A DNA stretch of 8,499 nucleotides, taken from positions 1 to 8,499 of the forward strand of contig CAMKPI010000062.1 of the NCBI GenBank assembly GCA_946414625.1. Reading direction: 5' to 3'. A program made the translations under genes and the position numbers. This DNA comes from an uncultured Spirochaetaceae bacterium (GTDB lineage Bacteria > Spirochaetota > Spirochaetia > Sphaerochaetales > Sphaerochaetaceae). The notes beneath the pieces are model-generated. The model was not told the origin of the DNA. It saw only the letters and a program-made list of their open reading frames with translations, and did not search any database. Positions 6,604 through 8,499 of this stretch are shown here, piece by piece (position 1 is the first letter of the stretch; each line of letters opens with the position of its first letter).

Positions 6604-7884
6604 TCAACTGTGCTTCGCAAAGAGGAAAACCACGTTCTCCAATGTCAGACGGGGATTCTGATTCAGCGCGGCAGCCCGGCGAACCGCGTTTTCAACCTCC
6701 AAAGCCAACAGAGAGATCCTCCTTGCCTGCGAGAGCGCAGCGAGACTGCTCTCCCGGGGAGATCCCTCTCCTCTACGCGAAGCCTCTGTTCCGGGCTTGA
6801 CAGGCTCGCCTGCCACGCTAGTATTCCCTTTAGAGTCCGCTCCGCCGAGTGCATCGAGGTGTCTCTCACGAAGACTTTCCAAAAGGGCCTCGAAAAAAAC
6901 GCCGTAGCTCGAAGACGCTTCCAGTTCCGCAACAAGCCCCTTCATGTCGATCTTCTCCCTGAGAGAAAGCCTACGAGCATTCTCCAGGATCAAAGGCAGG
7001 TTTACACCGCTGCCCGAGGTAAAGAAGGACTTCAAATCCTTCGGCAGAGCGCCTATACTTCCGGAATCTGCTCTGCCCGGGTCTGAAACGCCGCCACGGA
7101 CATAGACGGACGGCTTCAAAGCAGACAGAACGTAGTTTGTTTCCATAGAGGAAAAAGACGAGAACGTGAACTTTCTGGTTCGCGAGAGTATTGTTGCCGG
7201 AATGCGTCCGGCGTTCTCCGTGATGATTATGAAAGTGGTCTTCTCCGGCGGCTCCTCTATTATTTTCAGCAGCGCGTTGGAACACGAAGGAGTTGTGTTC
7301 TCCAGCCCTTCGATCACGACAATCTTCTGCCTGCCATCAAGGCTTGTCGTTGCTGCCCATGTTTTTATCGCGCGAATCTGGTTCACCGAAATCGCCTGGG
7401 GCTTCTCCGCTTTCATCACAGACAAAGACTTCTCCACCTTTTTGATGAAAGCCTCCTTCTCCTTCGGCCCAGACTGGCTCGCGTAGTCGATGTCGGAGAT
7501 GAGGTCAAAGAGGTCAGACGCTTCCGCGAATTCCTTTTTCCGGCTGCTTGCCGCTCCGTCCAGCAATGCTCCGCCGTACTGCATCAGATATTCTCCGACG
7601 GTGTTTTTCAGAAAAGCGGCCGATGAGCGGATATCCTCTTCGGTTTTGCTTTCCATGAAGAGGTTCACCGCCGTTTTTATACGAGTTCCGTAGTTGCGGT
7701 CTGAAATGATTATCACGCTGTCCGAGCCCGCCTTGTAAAACCTGGCGACACAAAGAGCTGCGTACATGCGTGACGAAAAAGCAGGACCGGAAAAAAGAAG
7801 GGAGGACGGAATCTCAGAGCGCCTTGCCAAGTCCTCCAAAGAGTCAGATACCGCTTTCTGAGTATTCTCAAGCCCGAAAAACAT
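6604..7884 (-). CDS. holB: DNA polymerase III clamp-loader subunit delta' (divergent)
   Basis: A 426-residue AAA+-like protein that should act in the clamp loader placing the beta sliding clamp on DNA during replication. The N-terminus MFFGLENTQKAVSDSLEDL and SLLFSGPAF match delta'. The P-loop equivalent (GPAFSSRM, 33-40) lacks the Gly-Lys-Ser/Thr needed for ATP, as in other delta' subunits. The region from ISVNQIRAI (165-173) through KIVVIEGLEN (187-196) and NALLKIIEEPPEKTTFIII (203-221) to IPATILSRTRKF (228-239) is the most conserved part, with SRT in place of the usual SRC. No Cys4 zinc module is visible, and the stretch between the P-loop and QIR is unusually long and mainly hydrophilic. 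I prefer the ATG at 7884, which has GGGGGCGG upstream; an in-frame TTG at 7911 would add nine residues. It follows cvpA within 40 bases. A DnaX-type subunit is unlikely given the missing P-loop. Confidence 0.88.
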   Translation of the reverse strand: MFFGLENTQKAVSDSLEDLARRSEIPSSLLFSGPAFSSRMYAALCVARFYKAGSDSVIIISDRNYGTRIKTAVNLFMESKTEEDIRSSAAFLKNTVGEYLMQYGGALLDGAASSRKKEFAEASDLFDLISDIDYASQSGPKEKEAFIKKVEKSLSVMKAEKPQAISVNQIRAIKTWAATTSLDGRQKIVVIEGLENTTPSCSNALLKIIEEPPEKTTFIIITENAGRIPATILSRTRKFTFSSFSSMETNYVLSALKPSVYVRGGVSDPGRADSGSIGALPKDLKSFFTSGSGVNLPLILENARRLSLREKIDMKGLVAELEASSSYGVFFEALLESLRERHLDALGGADSKGNTSVAGEPVKPGTEASRRGEGSPRESSLAALSQARRISLLALEVENAVRRAAALNQNPRLTLENVVFLFAKHS

Positions 7885-7920
7885 GGGATTTGCCGCCCCC
7901 GATGCCGGCAAGTAGAAACA

Positions 7921-8382
7921 TCACATCCGCATCAGCGGAAGGAGGACGCGGCTACATATCACCGACGAGTTGATGGTTTCCTTCAAATCGAAAAGACTCT
8001 GGGTGTAAAGCAGGCGTATAATTATGCAGGACAAAAAAATGAATTCCACGATTTTAAGCAGAAAGCCGAGGAAGCTGTTCACAAAGAGGGAAAGGCTGGA
8101 CTCCAAGGCCTCTTTTAAAACGCTGCTGACGTATTTCACAAGCAGGTATCCCGCCATAAAGAGCAGGAAATAAGACAGCGCCGTGCCCCACCAGAGCGAG
8201 ACGGCGAACCTGCCGCATAGAAAAGCCGCAAAGTTTCTCGTGAAGGCAAGCGAGAGAAAAAAACCTATGATATATCCTGCTTTTTGAGAAAAATCTTCCA
8301 AAAAACCCTTTTTTGCGCCGGCGACACCCGCAAGTATCAGCACAACAAAGAGAATTATATCCAGTGTGTTGAATGAACCCAT
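7921..8382 (-). CDS. cvpA: CvpA-family inner-membrane protein
   Basis: A complete 153-residue protein with four predicted membrane segments, roughly at residues 7-23, 36-56, 66-88 and 102-124. The N-terminus (NTLDIILFVVLILAGVAGAKKGFLEDFSQKAGYIIGF) fits the CvpA family: LD at the start of helix 1, then a Gly-rich turn with KKGF. The family was named for a role in colicin V production in E. coli; its general role is poorly defined and is linked to envelope integrity. Length is typical. The ATG at 8382 has no ribosome binding site and lies eight bases after a TATAAT box. The TGA at 7923-7921 is followed within 37 bases by the delta' ATG, so the two are probably co-transcribed. Function inside this cell is not shown by the sequence. 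Confidence 0.88.
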   Translation of the reverse strand: MGSFNTLDIILFVVLILAGVAGAKKGFLEDFSQKAGYIIGFFLSLAFTRNFAAFLCGRFAVSLWWGTALSYFLLFMAGYLLVKYVSSVLKEALESSLSLFVNSFLGFLLKIVEFIFLSCIIIRLLYTQSLFDLKETINSSVICSRVLLPLMRM

Positions 8383-8390
8383 ACGGGCGG

Positions 8391-8418
8391 ATTATATCGC
8401 AAAAATCGCTTTTGTAAA
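8391..8418 (-). promoter_or_regulatory. Promoter of cvpA, possibly giving a leaderless mRNA
   Basis: On the minus strand TTTACA (8418-8413), a 16-base spacer and a perfect TATAAT (8396-8391). Only eight bases separate the -10 from the cvpA ATG, so transcription should begin at or within a base or two of the start codon. Confidence 0.8.
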
Positions 8419-8441
8419 AGAAGCGCATCTGAAACGGCAAA

Positions 8442-8499
8442 GAGCAGCCCCTACAGCGCGGCGACACTGCTCAAAGCAACGAACAGCCCCTACAGCGCG
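8442..8499. repeat. Repeat with 39-base period, cut by the right window edge
   Basis: GAGCAGCCCCTACAGCGCG (8442-8460) recurs as GAACAGCCCCTACAGCGCG (8481-8499), 18 of 19 bases identical, 39 bases apart. The first unit plus spacer can form a stem of GAGCAG (8442-8447) with CTGCTC (8467-8472). The period equals 13 codons, and the minus frame reads RAVGA twice with CFEQCR between, so it could be coding or structural. The array may continue to the right. Confidence 0.7.

Noticed and set aside
6499..7086. A 195-codon open frame on the plus strand
   Set aside because: Mostly antisense to the delta' gene; the peptide is Arg/Ser-rich with no domain.
7868..7921. A 17-residue frame overlapping the cvpA stop (TGATG) and reading LLAGIGGGKSHV, like a P-loop
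   Set aside because: Too short, and out of frame with the delta' protein, which starts downstream. The Walker-like match is most likely coincidental.
8442..8499. Possible start of a CRISPR array at the right edge
   Set aside because: Only two 19-base cores are visible, shorter than usual CRISPR repeats, and no cas gene is in the window. Recorded as a tandem repeat instead.

Overview
The window looks like a chromosomal segment of a spirochaete, most likely a Treponema-like host-associated anaerobe. That call is an inference from a divergent clamp-loader delta' gene sitting behind a CvpA-family gene, a stand-alone diaminopropionate ammonia-lyase, and degenerate intergenic repeats. I could not search a database, so the taxon is a moderate-confidence guess. 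Every gene I can support lies on the minus strand, so transcription runs from the right end to the left.

Right part (about 8499 down to 4851). A truncated 39-base-period repeat sits at the right edge. Next comes cvpA, behind a near-consensus promoter so close to the ATG that its mRNA may be leaderless. A DNA polymerase III delta' (holB-like) gene follows at once. After 400 bases without a gene comes a complete PLP-dependent diaminopropionate ammonia-lyase (ygeX-like), ended by a strong intrinsic terminator. These genes are GC-rich.

Middle (4617 to 4441). A tRNA-Pro(CGG) has its own consensus promoter (TTGACA, 17-base spacer, TAAAAT) and a clear intrinsic terminator.

Left part (4343 to 523). 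This is a lower-GC surface-glycan cluster. It holds an intact UDP-glucuronate decarboxylase (UDP-xylose synthase). Then comes a decayed galE remnant: C-terminal half only, an internal in-frame 66-base duplication and one frameshift. The galE stop overlaps the GTG start of what looks like the first ~20 codons of a frameshifted glf (UDP-galactopyranose mutase). Last is a large two-domain glycosyltransferase (DUF4422 plus GT8) with a basic C-terminal tail. The likely reading is that a galE-glf module, which would make UDP-galactofuranose, has been lost by decay, while UDP-xylose synthesis and a transferase remain.

Far left (1 to 522). There is no convincing gene. The stretch holds two ~142-base imperfect tandem repeats and two 40-base hairpin-forming tandem repeats. 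No CRISPR array, insertion sequence or phage gene was recognised.
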